Notes under the pieces: generated by a model | The model's database searches: none | What the model was told of the DNA's origin: nothing | What the model saw: only the letters and a program-made list of their open reading frames with translations | Made by a program: the position numbers and the translations under genes | Origin: Phytopythium helicoides | Lineage: Eukaryota > Oomycota > Peronosporomycetes > Pythiales > Pythiaceae | Assembly (NCBI GenBank): GCA_024867545.1 | Contig: JANFNE010000016.1 | Span: 587,317 to 651,316 of the forward strand | DNA length: 64,000 bases | Reading direction: 5' to 3' | Part shown: piece by piece, positions 19,493-30,353 of the stretch | How the letters are laid out: each line of letters begins with the position of its first letter | Numbering within the stretch: the first letter of the stretch is position 1

Positions 19493-20446
19493 GGCTTCAA
19501 CGTGGGCGATCGAGAGCGATTGAGAGCGATCGAGAGCGATCAAGAGGGAGAGAGAGAGAGAGAGACCGGCTGGACAGTCGGCGGGAAGCGGAGAGAAAGC
19601 GCGAGTGAGCACGCCACGCCGACGGCGCGCGCCGATTGTCCGGAGGCGCGCTGCTGATGCGCAGCGAGTGCGTCAGCGGGCGCTGAATGCGCAGCCGCCT
19701 GATATTCTCGGCGGCTACGACGCCTTGCAGGCCGCGCCACAACCCCACGTCGAGAAACGGGTGAGAACACCGAGGTCGGTTGCCTCTGTTAATGAATATA
19801 CTTCAGTTTGAACTGAATAGGAAATGATAATCATCTTGATGGTTCTATTGATCTGGTCTGAATACTCCTGTAAGTTATGATATCAAATGGTGACTATTTG
19901 GGAGTCGGATGGAACGCTGAACGACCTGACAAGATACGCCAATTCAGTTCAGATCACTTACTCCAGTGCGTCAGTCCACTACGTCACCTAAACCAGTGCT
20001 ATATGGAATGATAACATACAATTAGCAAGTCAAATTGCGCACCCATCAGATTTCTCTACTCATTGCAAATAATACGTGGTGACGACGACCGCGTCACGCC
20101 ACCCCACCCTCTACGAATCTCGGCGAGAACCTCACCTTGAAGAAGCCTACAAATGAGACCGCCCCGCGCCGACAGCTGCGATGTGACGCGATGCGTGTAC
20201 TCGCAGCCACGTACGTGGCGCCAAAGATGGCTCCGCCGCGCCGACACGTCGCATTGGCGGCTTCAACGTGCAATGGAATCTGCCGCGAATCTGCGATCTC
20301 TGCGCGTCCCAGCTGGATCTTGGCAGAGGCTGGTCGCTCGATTGATGATGCCTCCGAGTGCTTGAGTCACCCACGCAGCATGATGGGCATTGAAGGAGGC
20401 CCGCAATCACTATGCTATCTGGGGATCTCTCTGCGCGCCGTCAGCT
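19493..20446. other. PX leader microsatellite and AT-rich block
   Basis: Next to the PX start are 10-bp GAGAGCGATC-type repeats and a GA microsatellite (about 19505-19565), probably in the 5' leader. From about 19,790 to 20,090 the sequence becomes AT-rich, with no gene. It contains the short palindrome CAGTTTGAACTG (about 19804-19815). The equivalent block in the other arm (about 61,640-61,940) differs by many substitutions. The remainder to 20,446 has no supportable gene. Confidence 0.6.
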
Positions 20447-21184
20447 TCAGCTCGCGCTCGGGTTCGTGCGGTAGCTGAACGACGACAGGTACAGCCCCCG
20501 CAGCAGCTCATAGTCGTCGTCCTCGCTGCCGCGCATGCGCCGCAAAAGTGCCTCCTCCTTTGCCAGCTCGCGCCGTCGGTGACGCCGGAACGCCGCGTAA
20601 GCCACGCACAGAACGACTGATGCGACGCACAAGCTGCCCACGACGATCACCGCCACGCGGTAACGGTTCCGAGACGCCGACAGACTGTCGATTTCGGCCT
20701 CGAGAGATGATGACCCGGCATTTACCATCGAAGACGCCTGACTGCTCCCGCCCTCTGTCTCGGTGCTGGACGACGTGCTGCTGTCCGCTGGAGGTACAGT
20801 CCCGGCCTCACCGTCGTACGCGTCCGTCACGTTCAGCAATAGCGAGCTCAGCTCCGTCGACACAATCAACCTCGCAGACGGGAGCTCCTCCATGCAGGAC
20901 GCATCCACCGATGTGAGAGCACCATCGGAGGCAATGAACGAGGCAACCACCTGTCTACCACAGGAGGACCCATCGGCGAGCACCGCGCTGTCAACCACGT
21001 TGTGTGTGCCATTGGCGACTATGATCAGGCGCTTTCCGCCATCCGCGACGATGGCGTTGTCAAGCGCCATCGCGAACTTGGTTGGCGCTTGTCCATCCAT
21101 GTCCCCACTCAGGATCAGCACGGTGGTAGACGCTGGGAGAGATACGTTGGCGTTGCCTAAGCCGTCTCGCTCGAAGGCTAGCAA
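20447..21184 (-). pseudogene. 3' fragment duplicate of the alpha/beta-hydrolase gene
   Basis: This open frame of 245 codons matches the last third of the hydrolase at 26995-29421 (residues about 563-808) with about five amino-acid differences. It keeps the Asp (LSGDMDGQAP) and His (NGTHNVVD) regions, the C-terminal membrane helix and the DDDYELLRGLYLSSFSYRT tail, but lacks the signal anchor and the rest of the hydrolase fold. Past 21,184 only short pieces such as a stretch near 21,235-21,251 match. It is oriented opposite to the full gene, making a 740-bp inverted repeat around glutathione reductase and RWP-RK. The mirror copy is at 60,489-61,263. Confidence 0.85.
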
Positions 21185-21484
21185 GCACGCTGTCGTGGCT
21201 AGTTGATCGTGCCCGTCTGCAGGAGTACCGTGGCCTGTTCACGAAGAGTGTGCGATGGCGCTACGCCACGTTACCGTCTCCTATAGATGTCACTTGGCGT
21301 GAGGCTCAACGAACATTGAGTGGCGGTCGGCATGACCAATCTTCTTTTCCTCTCGCCCGCGAGTGTCTACACACAGCCGCTACTGCCAAGACTATTGCAT
21401 TCATCTGATGATTCATGTGATGCATTCGTATCGCCAACGTCATGCGCTACCGGGCGTGCAGCAAGTCGTGCGACCTGCATCCAT
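21185..21484. other. Spacer 3' of glutathione reductase
   Basis: No gene is seen. It contains rearranged scraps related to the hydrolase gene and the 3' flank of glutathione reductase. Confidence 0.5.
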
Positions 21485-23170
21485 CTATGCCCGGCCGCTG
21501 AGCCCCCAAGGTGCGAGGGTTACAAACTCCTCCGCTGCCGTCGGGTGGATCGCCACGCAATTGTCAAAGTCCGCCTTGGTCGCACCCATCTTGACGGCCA
21601 CGCCGAAGCCCTGTAGCATCTCGTCCGCACCCATGCCAATCACGTGCAACCCCACAACCTTTTCGTCCGCACCAGTGCACACGAGCTTCATGGCCGTCAT
21701 GGGTTTGGGCTTCAACCCCGTGCCGTTCACGTCTTCCTCGCCTTCACCCAGTGGCTCGTTGATGATCCCGTAGTACATGTTGACAAAGCGGCTCGTGTAC
21801 ACCTTGATTTGGTCGTCGCCGAACTTGGCACGCGCCTGCTGCTCCGTCAGTCCGATCGTGCCGATGGGCGGGTGGCTAAACACAACCGTTGGCACGTTCT
21901 CGTACGAGATCTTCGCGTCCGGGATGTCTCCGAACAAACGGTCGGCCAGGCGGCGACCAGCGGCTATCGCGACGGGGGTTAGCGCGACCGTCCCGCACGC
22001 ATCACCCACGGCAAACACGTTTGGACGCGTCGTGGCCTGGTACTCATCAATCTTGATGTGGCCCTGCGCGTCCGTTTGCACTCCCGCAGCCTCCAATCCC
22101 AGCTCCGACGTGAGTGGCACGCGTCCTGCGGCGTAGATGACCTCCTCGAACCCCGAGTGCGTCGTTCCGTCTGCGAGCACGAGCGTCTTGGTGCCATCTG
22201 CAGCACGCTCAACGCGGGTCACGTTTGACTGTGGGCGTAGGTGGACTCCATCGCGCTTCAGCGCGTCGTGCAGCGTCGTCCGCACCAGCTCCTACGCATC
22301 ACAGGACCGTCAATGCTACTCTTTCAGCTCAAGGCAGACGCAGACGTACATCGAACGAGCGCAGCACACCGTCGCGGCGGGTGAAGATAGTGGTGTCAGA
22401 TCCAAACGAGTTGAGCACGCCTGCGAGTTCCACAGCAATGTAGCCCGCGCCGACGACCGCCACCTTCTTCGGCAGGTACTCCAGCTCGAAGAAGCCGTCC
22501 GAGTCGATGCAGAGCTCCTTGCCTGCCACAATCCCTTCCATCAGCGCTGCACCAGCAAGCCCACCAAAGAAAAACAGCGTCCCCACGAACCTGGGATGTC
22601 TGGGATCAGTGGCTTGCCGCCCACGGCGATGAGCACGTTCTTGGCGCGCAGCTCTCGGCCGTCCACCTCGACTTGTCCGTCCGCGTTGAAGCGCGCCGTG
22701 CCCTGGATGACCTCCACGTTGGCGTTCGCCAGGTTCCTGCTCGCGTGTCAGCACCCATCCACCGTCGCGCGGCCTGCAGCGCTGCCTCACCGCTCGTAGA
22801 TGCCGTTAAGGCGGCGCACGTAGGCGTCGCGGCGGTCCTTGAGCGCGCGCCAGTCGAAGCCCCGCGCGTCGCCCACTTGGTAGCCGTAGTACGCCGCGTC
22901 ACGGTGCAGCACGTGGCCCAAGCTGGCGCCGAGGAACATGATCTTCTTGGGCACGCAGCCCACGTTCACGCACGTGCCGCCCAGCCGCGCCTGCTCCACC
23001 ACCGCCACGCGCGCGCCGTGTGCCGCCGCGCGCCTGGACGCCGCCACGCCGCCGCTGCCGGCGCCGATGACGAGGAAGTCGAGCTCTGGCGCGGCCTGTG
23101 AGCGCGAGGAGAGCGCGCGGGCGAGCGGCGAGCGCCGCGTGGAGCGGAGGGCGCGAGCAGCGAGCGCCAT
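21485..23170 (-). CDS. Glutathione reductase, organelle-targeted
   Basis: This flavoenzyme reduces glutathione disulfide with NADPH. Four exons are deduced from GT-AG signals and phase: 23170-22791, 22736-22591, 22546-22350 and 22291-21485, giving 509 residues. FAD-binding GAGSGG is at 36-41, the redox disulfide [13 protein letters not shown] has Cys67 and Cys72, the NADPH site is [10 protein letters not shown], a second FAD motif reads VFAVGDACG, and the C-terminal [11 protein letters not shown] gives the catalytic His-Glu pair. The first 26 residues are Arg/Ser/Ala-rich without acids, like a mitochondrial presequence. Introns are short (44-58 bp). The mirror copy (58490-60190) keeps the same exon layout but is frame-broken. 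Confidence 0.94.
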
Positions 23171-23195
23171 GGAGATCGGCTGGGGATTGTGGCGA

Positions 23196-23218
23196 CGACA
23201 CCTTCGGCGAAGGTGTCG
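23196..23218. promoter_or_regulatory. Perfect hairpin palindrome upstream of glutathione reductase
   Basis: Ten-base arms CGACACCTTC and GAAGGTGTCG flank GGC, 26 bp before the start codon. The element is unchanged in the other arm (58442-58464), although bases beside it differ. It may be a dimeric regulator site or a 5'-leader hairpin. Confidence 0.5.
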
Positions 23219-23459
23219 CGGGGGGTTGGCCAATCAGATGGAGGTATTTGGGGAAATGGACCAATCAGATGGATGCATTGGATGTGAACGGACCAATCGG
23301 AGAAAGGGAAAGATCGGACGCGACGACAGCCACAGGGCGACGAGCTTCAACTTGGACGTGATTGATTGATTGATGGCATACAGCTTACCTTGGAACTCTA
23401 CTCACTACTGGCTGGATTCGAGATGATTGATGGATGTACACTGCTACACTCTAGACGCG

Positions 23460-25160
23460 TCAGAGCTCGGTGTGGCACAGGATGGACGAGATGGACCCGC
23501 GCTTGCCCCGGTTCGTCGTAGTTGCTGGTCGCACGCAGTGTAAGGACGACGGAGAGTGGCCGCTGCCGCTGGCTAGTCGATCGCTGCTGCGCAGGACTCG
23601 CTTCTTGTCGGTTCGTCGCTCGGGGGCGCTGTGGCATCGTGATCGGGTCGACGACTGCTCGTCCAGGCGCGGGATCTTGATGGGAGGAGGAGGCAGCGTT
23701 TTGCCAAAGCATCGACCGACACGCTTGCGCTTCTTGCCTGGTCGGATGGTGGGTGAAAGAGCGGGTGACGGATCGGCGAGATCGCTCACGCATCGCGGAC
23801 TCTCGTCGTCTTCATCATCGTCAATTGCTGCTGAACTCGTGTCGAGCTCTCGCTTTTTGCCTTTGCTCTTCTTGCTCTTCTTGCCCTTCTTCTTGGGTTT
23901 TGACTCGCTCATCGAGCTCTTTGAAGGCTGTTCCAGCTCCTGCTGCTCGATCTTTTCTACGATCTCAATCTTCTCAGTTTTCTCGAGCGGCTCGGGCCGC
24001 ACCGCAGCCTCCATCTGCTCGTCGTCTTCATTGTCGTCGTCTTGCAGCATGATATCGCCTCCGCAATCCCGGAGCATGGCTGACATGCTTGCGTTCACCT
24101 CGGCAGTAGTTGGTATCATCTGCCCTGGCATGAAGCGGTTGCGTGCGTCTGCTTGGGCTTTGCGGCTCTTCTCGTTCGGGTTCTGGATGACTGCGGACAG
24201 CTCTTCTCGCAGCGCTGCGATCTGTGCCTGGAAACGCTTCTTCTCGGCGCCGACAGCACTTGCTGCGATGACCTGTAGCGAGGTGATGCGGTTGACAAGG
24301 CTGCGGATGCGGCGGTGGGGCCACCGCACGAGTCCGTTGCGTCGGCAGATCTTCTTCATGAGCGTGATGCAGACGCCAAGCTCCTTGGCGACAACCGCCA
24401 TGGGCTTGTTGAAGTGCGGCCGCAGCTCGTTGAGCGTCATGTCCTTGACGTTGGCTGGTGCCGGCGGCATGCTCATGAGGATGGACGGCGACACTGCAGT
24501 GGGTGGTGCCATGGCCGCCGACGACGGCGGCATTGACGCTGCGGAAGCTGCCGCCGAGGGCGGATGCGGCGAGGCGAACGGCGGGAGCAGGTGCTTGAGC
24601 ATGCTGGCCGTGGGGCTGGGCTGTGTGAACAGCAGCATGGGGTCCGCCATCATGTCCGCCATGGTGATGATGGGCGTCGGCGCGTTCGAGAAGGAGGCTC
24701 CACCCGAGGGCGAGGCGACCGACCCGGCGGGTCCGAAGCCCATGGCCGCGTGCAGCGGCGACAGCAGCGCGGGGTGGTGCGGGTGCGGGCTGAGCGCCGT
24801 GAAGAAGGGCAGCCCCGCGAGGTCCGCGGCCGCGTCGGCGCCCTGCTCGCCCTGCGCGTGCAGCTGGTGCATGAGCAGCGACGAGGCCGTGGGCGAGGGC
24901 AGCAGCCCGCTGGTGGCGATGGGCGGCGGCAGCAGCGACCCTGGCGCCGCGCCTAGCAGCATGGCGTACACGCTCTGCGGGCTCTCAAAGACCCCCCAGG
25001 CGCCTTCGTCCCGCCCGAGCGCCGCGTCGGCGGCCCATCCCGGTGCCTCGAGGAACGCGGCGCCCTGCGGCTTGGAGGCGTCGGCGGCTGCGACTGCTGC
25101 GGGGGCTTCGCGCTTGATCGGCGCCGCGTTCTCGTCGCGGTTCTCGCTGGTCGCGTCCAT
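23460..25160 (-). CDS. RWP-RK domain transcription regulator
   Basis: A single-exon protein of 566 residues. The RWP-RK domain lies at about 240-290: LNELRPHFNKPMAVVAKELG, then CITLMKKICRRNGLVRWPHRRIRSL, which matches the RWPxRKxxSL signature with RWPHRRIRSL. The domain binds DNA. A coiled-coil-like stretch (EKKRFQAQIAALREELSAV) follows directly, suggesting dimerisation. The N-terminus is rich in Ala, Pro, Met and His with no fold apparent. The C-terminal half has an acidic Glu/Lys region and a Lys-rich nuclear signal (KPKKKGKKSKKSKGKK). Oomycetes hold several such genes, some linked to development and zoospores in other species; this one's targets are unknown. The mirror copy is at 56488-58195. 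Confidence 0.9.
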   Translation of the reverse strand: MDATSENRDENAAPIKREAPAAVAAADASKPQGAAFLEAPGWAADAALGRDEGAWGVFESPQSVYAMLLGAAPGSLLPPPIATSGLLPSPTASSLLMHQLHAQGEQGADAAADLAGLPFFTALSPHPHHPALLSPLHAAMGFGPAGSVASPSGGASFSNAPTPIITMADMMADPMLLFTQPSPTASMLKHLLPPFASPHPPSAAASAASMPPSSAAMAPPTAVSPSILMSMPPAPANVKDMTLNELRPHFNKPMAVVAKELGVCITLMKKICRRNGLVRWPHRRIRSLVNRITSLQVIAASAVGAEKKRFQAQIAALREELSAVIQNPNEKSRKAQADARNRFMPGQMIPTTAEVNASMSAMLRDCGGDIMLQDDDNEDDEQMEAAVRPEPLEKTEKIEIVEKIEQQELEQPSKSSMSESKPKKKGKKSKKSKGKKRELDTSSAAIDDDEDDESPRCVSDLADPSPALSPTIRPGKKRKRVGRCFGKTLPPPPIKIPRLDEQSSTRSRCHSAPERRTDKKRVLRSSDRLASGSGHSPSSLHCVRPATTTNRGKRGSISSILCHTEL

Positions 25161-26994
25161 GGCGGGCGCGGGAAGGAAGAGACTGGCGGCGCGGGCCGGC
25201 GCGGGCTTGGACGCTTCGCTTTCGGTTGGATCTTTTGGCGGAAGGAAGGAAAGATTTCCGTACGGTACAAACAGGCAGCTTCAACCTGCGAGTCGGCGAC
25301 TTTTCCGTGGGCGGCGAAACGACTCGGCTGCCCCTTGGGGAGGGCATACTGGGGGCAAGAGGTTTCCCAGAACGGGATCTTACGCTGGCGTGCGCGGGAA
25401 TTATTACGGAAATACGCGCGACTGACTTTTTTTCTAAATTTGCCCCCGACGGCGAGGCTTTCTCTTCTGCCCCATGGACACCACGAGGGCTCTGCGCAGG
25501 CCTCCATGGGGCAACAGGTGGAGAGGCTTGCCGCAGGATTGCAGGGCGAGAGAGAGCGCCGCCGTGGATAGTGCAGCGATGACCGTCGACGCCAGAATCC
25601 GAAGGCGTCAAGACAGACAGCGACCTTTCGTTCGTGCAGTGGTGTGGGCCACATTTAGTTGTTTTCGCCTCAGTTGCCTCCACCGACCTGTTCTTTTATT
25701 ATGTACGACTTGCTGCAAGTTGTGAGCAACTCACTCGTGAGCAACGCGCTGTGTGCTGCGTGTCTCGATGCTGGCCCGAACGCTCGAAATCGAAGCGCCG
25801 ATCTTCAGTCGAGATCCGACTCTAGGGGGTCGGTGCCTGCCGGGCTCTGCTACTGCGCGTTGCTGCCCCCACGACATGATTTGCCTCTTTGATGGTTGGT
25901 AGCCGAGCAGTGCAAGCCAGGACCGATGGCGAGTGAGCTTCGGCAACCACCACCGTCTCCGAAAGAAGCCTCGAGAAACGAGCACCGCTGGACGCAAAGT
26001 GCTGATACATTCGCTCGAGGCTCGAGCGATTTCTGGCCGTCGAACGGACACTTATTCCCTCCATTCCGCGTAAAGCGCCTGATGAGTCAAGCATGTACTG
26101 GCTCAAATCCCTTCAAGAGACGCTTCGATTCGACCAAAAGATCCCGGGAACCGGCCCAGAAAGTGCCGGTCAGAGCTGAATTTTCCGCCCAGACTGTAGC
26201 CATCTGCGTGGCGAGTCGCACATGGCGCTGGCGCTGCTGGCTCGGCGACACCAGCCCACGACTCGCTGCCTGCAGTGCGGTGCACTTGCATTTGCACTGC
26301 AATTGCGTACCGTAGAGAGCAAGCCGCAATGTTGAACCCTTTCGTCCACGTGTGGCCGACTGCGGCGTCGTCGTGGTCCGGCGCGCTGCTCGCCATCGGC
26401 TACGGGCGAGTTCGCCAGTTGAGGCTCGGCGCAAATCAGCGCGAGGAGCTACAGTGGGCTCGAGTGCCGGTGGCTGTGTTTCTCGCGTGGCTAGGTTTGA
26501 ACGTGCGACGCCGGGCCAATTGGCGAGACGACGAGTGTGCGAAAGAGAGAGAAAGCTCCAGGGTGAAGGGCGGACCAGGGCCAGGCTGCCATTCCGCTGC
26601 GCTCCTTCACTCACAGACGCTCTTGCCAGCCGACGCGCGCAGCGAGACCAGCGAGATCCCCGTCGCTTGCGACACGAGCTCGGCCGCGTTCAGCCGGCCG
26701 CGGGGAACAAATTTGCTCGCGGATAAAAAAGCGGCTGGCGAGCAGCAGGCTAGCACCAGTCGCTAACGCTGCAGCTCAAGCAGCGGCACCTCTGCCGCCA
26801 TTAAAGGCGCTGCGCAACGCGAGTGAGAGGCGACTGACTAGCCCCTCGCGCGCACCGACCGCCCGAGCCAGGCTGGTACCATTCAAGGCCGAGCCTCGCT
26901 GCGGAAGCGGAGCTGGCGACGCCAAGAGCTCAACGCCCACCCGATCGGGCCTGTCGGCGAGCAAGGCGAGCCCGACAGCAACAGCTACTCGTTT
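25161..26994. other. Divergent intergenic region, RWP-RK to hydrolase
   Basis: A 1.8-kb region between two outward-reading genes, so it holds both promoters. Open frames up to 175 codons occur on both strands but are Arg/Ser-rich, overlap each other and break differently in the mirrored arm (54618-56487); I do not call them genes. About 25,230-25,450 is well kept between arms and probably contains the RWP-RK leader. Confidence 0.55.
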
Positions 26995-29421
26995 ATGCGC
27001 TTCAGCGACGACAGCAACTCGTCCGACGATTGCAGCACCCCGCGCTTCGCGACGGACGAGCTTCCGACTGGCGCCACCACTGCCTTCGACTCGACTGCCC
27101 TCTCCATCTCGTTCGGCCAATTCGACACATACGACTTCATCGAAGACTCCTCCAGCTCCCAGCCACTGTCAGCTCCTGTATCAACTACACCGTCGATACC
27201 ACCACCAGAACCCACCCCACCTCTTGTGCCGCCACCGTCCATGCCAAGTCATGTGCGCTGCCGTATTGCAGTGTGTCGATGGGCGCCTCTCGTACTGCCA
27301 GTCGGGCTGCTCAGCACATTCATCATTTTACTCATCTCGGATCTCACACAGGCAGACACAAGTGCCAACTCGGCAGGATCAGACGGCAGCAATACTCCAA
27401 CCATCATTACCGATTGGAATACTTGCGAGCTCAAGAGTGCGGCAGCGAATGCAGCAAACCTCACTGCGCAATGCACGCTCATTGCAATGCCTCTTTGTCA
27501 CGAAGATGTGTGCTCGGACCCCGACAACCACACCATCAATGTGTTTGTCAAGCGCATCCCGGCGTCGGAAACAACAGACGGACCCTCTACAGCCGTGTGG
27601 TACATCCCCGATCGACCAGACTCTCAGACGCCGGCCGAGGCAGACAATCAAATGGCACTGCTCTTCGAGCAACTCAACGCGACCACCAGCATTTACAGAA
27701 TGGATATGCGCGGAACCGGGCAAAGCTCGCCTCTTGTATGCAGTGTCGACTTGGCAGCATCAGTTTTTCGAAACGATCAGGAACCAACGCTCGAGGACGT
27801 CCAGCAGTGTTCTCAGGATGTGCGCGCCATGTACGGTGACCGATTGGCAGCATTTTCACTCACGAGCTCAGCATACGACCTGAAAGCAGCGATCGAGACG
27901 TACCAAACCGAGACATCAAGCGACGTGGGTGAACACATGTCGGTCGTTGTGTATGCTTTGGGGTACGGAACTCTCGTCGCCCAGCGAATGATGCAGCTCG
28001 AAACGGCTGGAGTCGTCGGGTACGCACTAGACAGCCCGCTTGCGACTGCAAACTCTCAGACTGCCTGGAGCGAGTCCCAGAGCGATGCTGAATTCGGCGA
28101 AGTGGGAGATGCATTCTTGCTCTGGTGTGCAAATGACTCGGACTGTGCTGCACGGTTCCCAAACACTAGTCTCACGAATGTGTCAGCCACACTTGAAGCG
28201 ACTTTTGTGCGCTTGGATGCGGAAAATGGATCGAGTGTGTGCTCTGAATTGCTTTACAACGCAACCAGCACGTCCAGTGATTCTGGTTCATCTTCAGGTT
28301 CAGGCACTGCAGAATTTTCACCATCGTACACTCTTCGTGAACAGCTTGCGGTGCTCATGGAGAATGCAACGCTGCGGCCACTCATCCCAGTCATGATCTA
28401 CCGCTTCAGTCGATGCGGCGCTCAGGATATTAACGCACTCACTCGACTGACCGAAACACTCGCATCAACGATTGAACAGCGTGAAAACGAGCTCGAGTTG
28501 GTGTTTGCCATCCAGGCATTCAGCGAGCTGTGGGAGACTCCGTCGCCAAACGAGACTGAGATGCTAGAGCGCTTCACGACTGCCAAAATCAGTGACGGAC
28601 GCGTCTATGATAAGCTGAAGGCGTACTGCCTCTTCTCAGGCGACTCCACGTCAGCATGTGAGGGCGTGACATCGGCAGGAAGCTTGCTAGCCTTCGAGCG
28701 AGACGGCTTAGGCAACGCCAACGTATCTCTCCCAGCGTCTACCACCGTGCTGATCCTGAGTGGGGACATGGATGGACAAGCGCCAACCAAGTTCGCGATG
28801 GCGCTTGACAACGCCATCGTCGCGGATGGCGGAAAGCGCCTGATCGTAGTCGCCAATGGCACACACAACGTGGTTGACAGCGCGGTGCTCGCCGATGGGT
28901 CCTCCTGTGGTAGACAGGTGGTTGCCTCGTTCATTGCCTCCGATGGTGCTCTCACATCGGTGGATGCGTCCTGCATGGAGGAGCTCCCGCCTGCGAGGTT
29001 GATTGTGTCGACGGAGCTGAGCCCGCTATTGCTGAACGTGACGGACGCGTACGACGGTGAGGCCGGGACTGTACCTCCAGCGGACAGCAGCACGTCGTCC
29101 AGCACCGAGACAGAGGGCGGGAGCAGTCAGGCGTCTTCGATGGTAAATGCCGGGTCATCATCTCTCGAGGCCGAAATCGACAGTCTGTCGGCGTCTCGGA
29201 ACCGTTACCGCGTGGCGGTGATCGTCGTGGGCAGCTTGTGCGTCGCATCAGTCGTTCTGTGCATGGCGTACGCGGCGTTCCGGCGTCACCGACGGCGCGA
29301 GCTGGCAAAGGAGGAGGCACTGCTTCGGCGCATGCGCGGCAGCGAGGACGACGACTATGAGCTGCTGCGGGGGTTGTACCTGTCGTCGTTCAGCTACCGC
29401 ACGGACCCGAGCGCGAGCTGA
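26995..29421 (+). CDS. Membrane-anchored alpha/beta-hydrolase-like protein, Ser missing
   Basis: The predicted protein has 808 residues. A Ser/Pro-rich cytosolic N-terminus precedes a membrane helix at about 97-116 (LVLPVGLLSTFIILLI). Next is a large domain resembling the S33/TAP-like hydrolases, with DMRGTGQSSP at about 236-245, Cys pairs and several N-glycosylation sequons. A second helix (about 739-761) and a short acidic tail (SEDDDYELLRG) end it. The nucleophile elbow, normally GxSYGT in this family, reads VYALGYGTL, so the Ser position is Gly323 (codon 27961). Asp593 (LSGDMD) and His624 (NGTHN) are kept. Hydrolase activity is therefore doubtful; a pseudoenzyme, receptor or binding role is possible. 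The other arm also has Gly. A 3' duplicate lies at 20447-21184. Confidence 0.85.
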   Translation: MRFSDDSNSSDDCSTPRFATDELPTGATTAFDSTALSISFGQFDTYDFIEDSSSSQPLSAPVSTTPSIPPPEPTPPLVPPPSMPSHVRCRIAVCRWAPLVLPVGLLSTFIILLISDLTQADTSANSAGSDGSNTPTIITDWNTCELKSAAANAANLTAQCTLIAMPLCHEDVCSDPDNHTINVFVKRIPASETTDGPSTAVWYIPDRPDSQTPAEADNQMALLFEQLNATTSIYRMDMRGTGQSSPLVCSVDLAASVFRNDQEPTLEDVQQCSQDVRAMYGDRLAAFSLTSSAYDLKAAIETYQTETSSDVGEHMSVVVYALGYGTLVAQRMMQLETAGVVGYALDSPLATANSQTAWSESQSDAEFGEVGDAFLLWCANDSDCAARFPNTSLTNVSATLEATFVRLDAENGSSVCSELLYNATSTSSDSGSSSGSGTAEFSPSYTLREQLAVLMENATLRPLIPVMIYRFSRCGAQDINALTRLTETLASTIEQRENELELVFAIQAFSELWETPSPNETEMLERFTTAKISDGRVYDKLKAYCLFSGDSTSACEGVTSAGSLLAFERDGLGNANVSLPASTTVLILSGDMDGQAPTKFAMALDNAIVADGGKRLIVVANGTHNVVDSAVLADGSSCGRQVVASFIASDGALTSVDASCMEELPPARLIVSTELSPLLLNVTDAYDGEAGTVPPADSSTSSSTETEGGSSQASSMVNAGSSSLEAEIDSLSASRNRYRVAVIVVGSLCVASVVLCMAYAAFRRHRRRELAKEEALLRRMRGSEDDDYELLRGLYLSSFSYRTDPSAS

Positions 29422-30353
29422 AGCTGGCGGGTCGTAGAGTATCCTATCAGGCGGCGCGCAGATAGAGTCCCCATGTAACATAGCAATTGCAGCGCCGCTG
29501 GAGCCCATTCTCTCCCTCGCCACGCACGCGCACGCCACCCACAGGCCCCGCTGAGCGTCCACCCGAGGCGCAGGCCGCGAGTCGCAGCGCCGAGGCGCTG
29601 GACTGGCGCGTGATCCCGCGGCCGCCGCCCGGCAGCGCAGAGAAGGGCGGCGTCAACTCGCTTCGAGGCGCGTTCCCGGTGCCGCGCATCCTCCGAGTGA
29701 TGCTTTGAGATTCCGACGTTTCTGCTGGACTGATGGCTGAAGGTCGCTGACTCGGGGGAGTGACGGCTGCAGAACCTGCAGAATTGGATTGGAGCGGCGG
29801 TACGCTGCGACATGTTGGAGGCGAACGCGTTACGAAATGCCTGCGAGAGTTGATACTGCAGTTCGAATCGGCTGCTCCAGCCACAGCGCTTCGATGACAG
29901 GATGGGTTGAGTCGACTTTGGGCCAATCAGCCGCCGATGGGCAGGATCGCATCGATGTGATTGGCGCGAACTTCGAGATGTGAAGCGGGTTCAACCCGCT
30001 GCTTTGGTTCGACCCACGGGTCGACAGCGCCGTTCATGCTGGTTTTTGTATGTAAAAGTTATGCCGCGGGTCGTGGCGCAACCCGCGCTCCCTTTCTCCA
30101 TGCGGTGATGGGCGTCAAAGTCTTCAGGAACCACTACTCTTTCTCGCAATCCTGGGAAACGGGCCTCCATGTAGGCTTTTTTGCCAGTTGAACCACGCAA
30201 CTCACCGTTTCCAAATCAGGGAAACAGGCGAAAAGGCCTGCGCCTCCCCCCAGCCCTACCGTACGTAGTTGCCCCTGAATTCAGGCAAGTCACGCAACCA
30301 AGCGCCCAGTATCAGCGCCCACAGTGCGCGAGGAGCGAGGAAGAGAGGAGACC
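29422..30353. other. Intergenic, hydrolase to TAZ protein
   Basis: A 930-bp stretch without a supportable gene, GC-rich, conserved in the mirrored arm (51242-52177). It includes the 3' flank of the hydrolase gene and the promoter of the TAZ-finger gene. A GGGTTCAACCC-like palindrome and GTCGACCCACGGGTCGAC-type repeats occur near 29,988-30,026. Confidence 0.5.

Noticed and set aside
23470..25425. A 651-codon plus-strand frame across the RWP-RK gene
   Set aside because: Antisense to the RWP-RK gene, extends into its promoter, and has no recognisable domain.
26087..26614. A 175-codon minus-strand frame in the hydrolase promoter region
   Set aside because: Arg/Ser-rich, overlaps other frames, and breaks differently in the mirrored arm; no support for coding.
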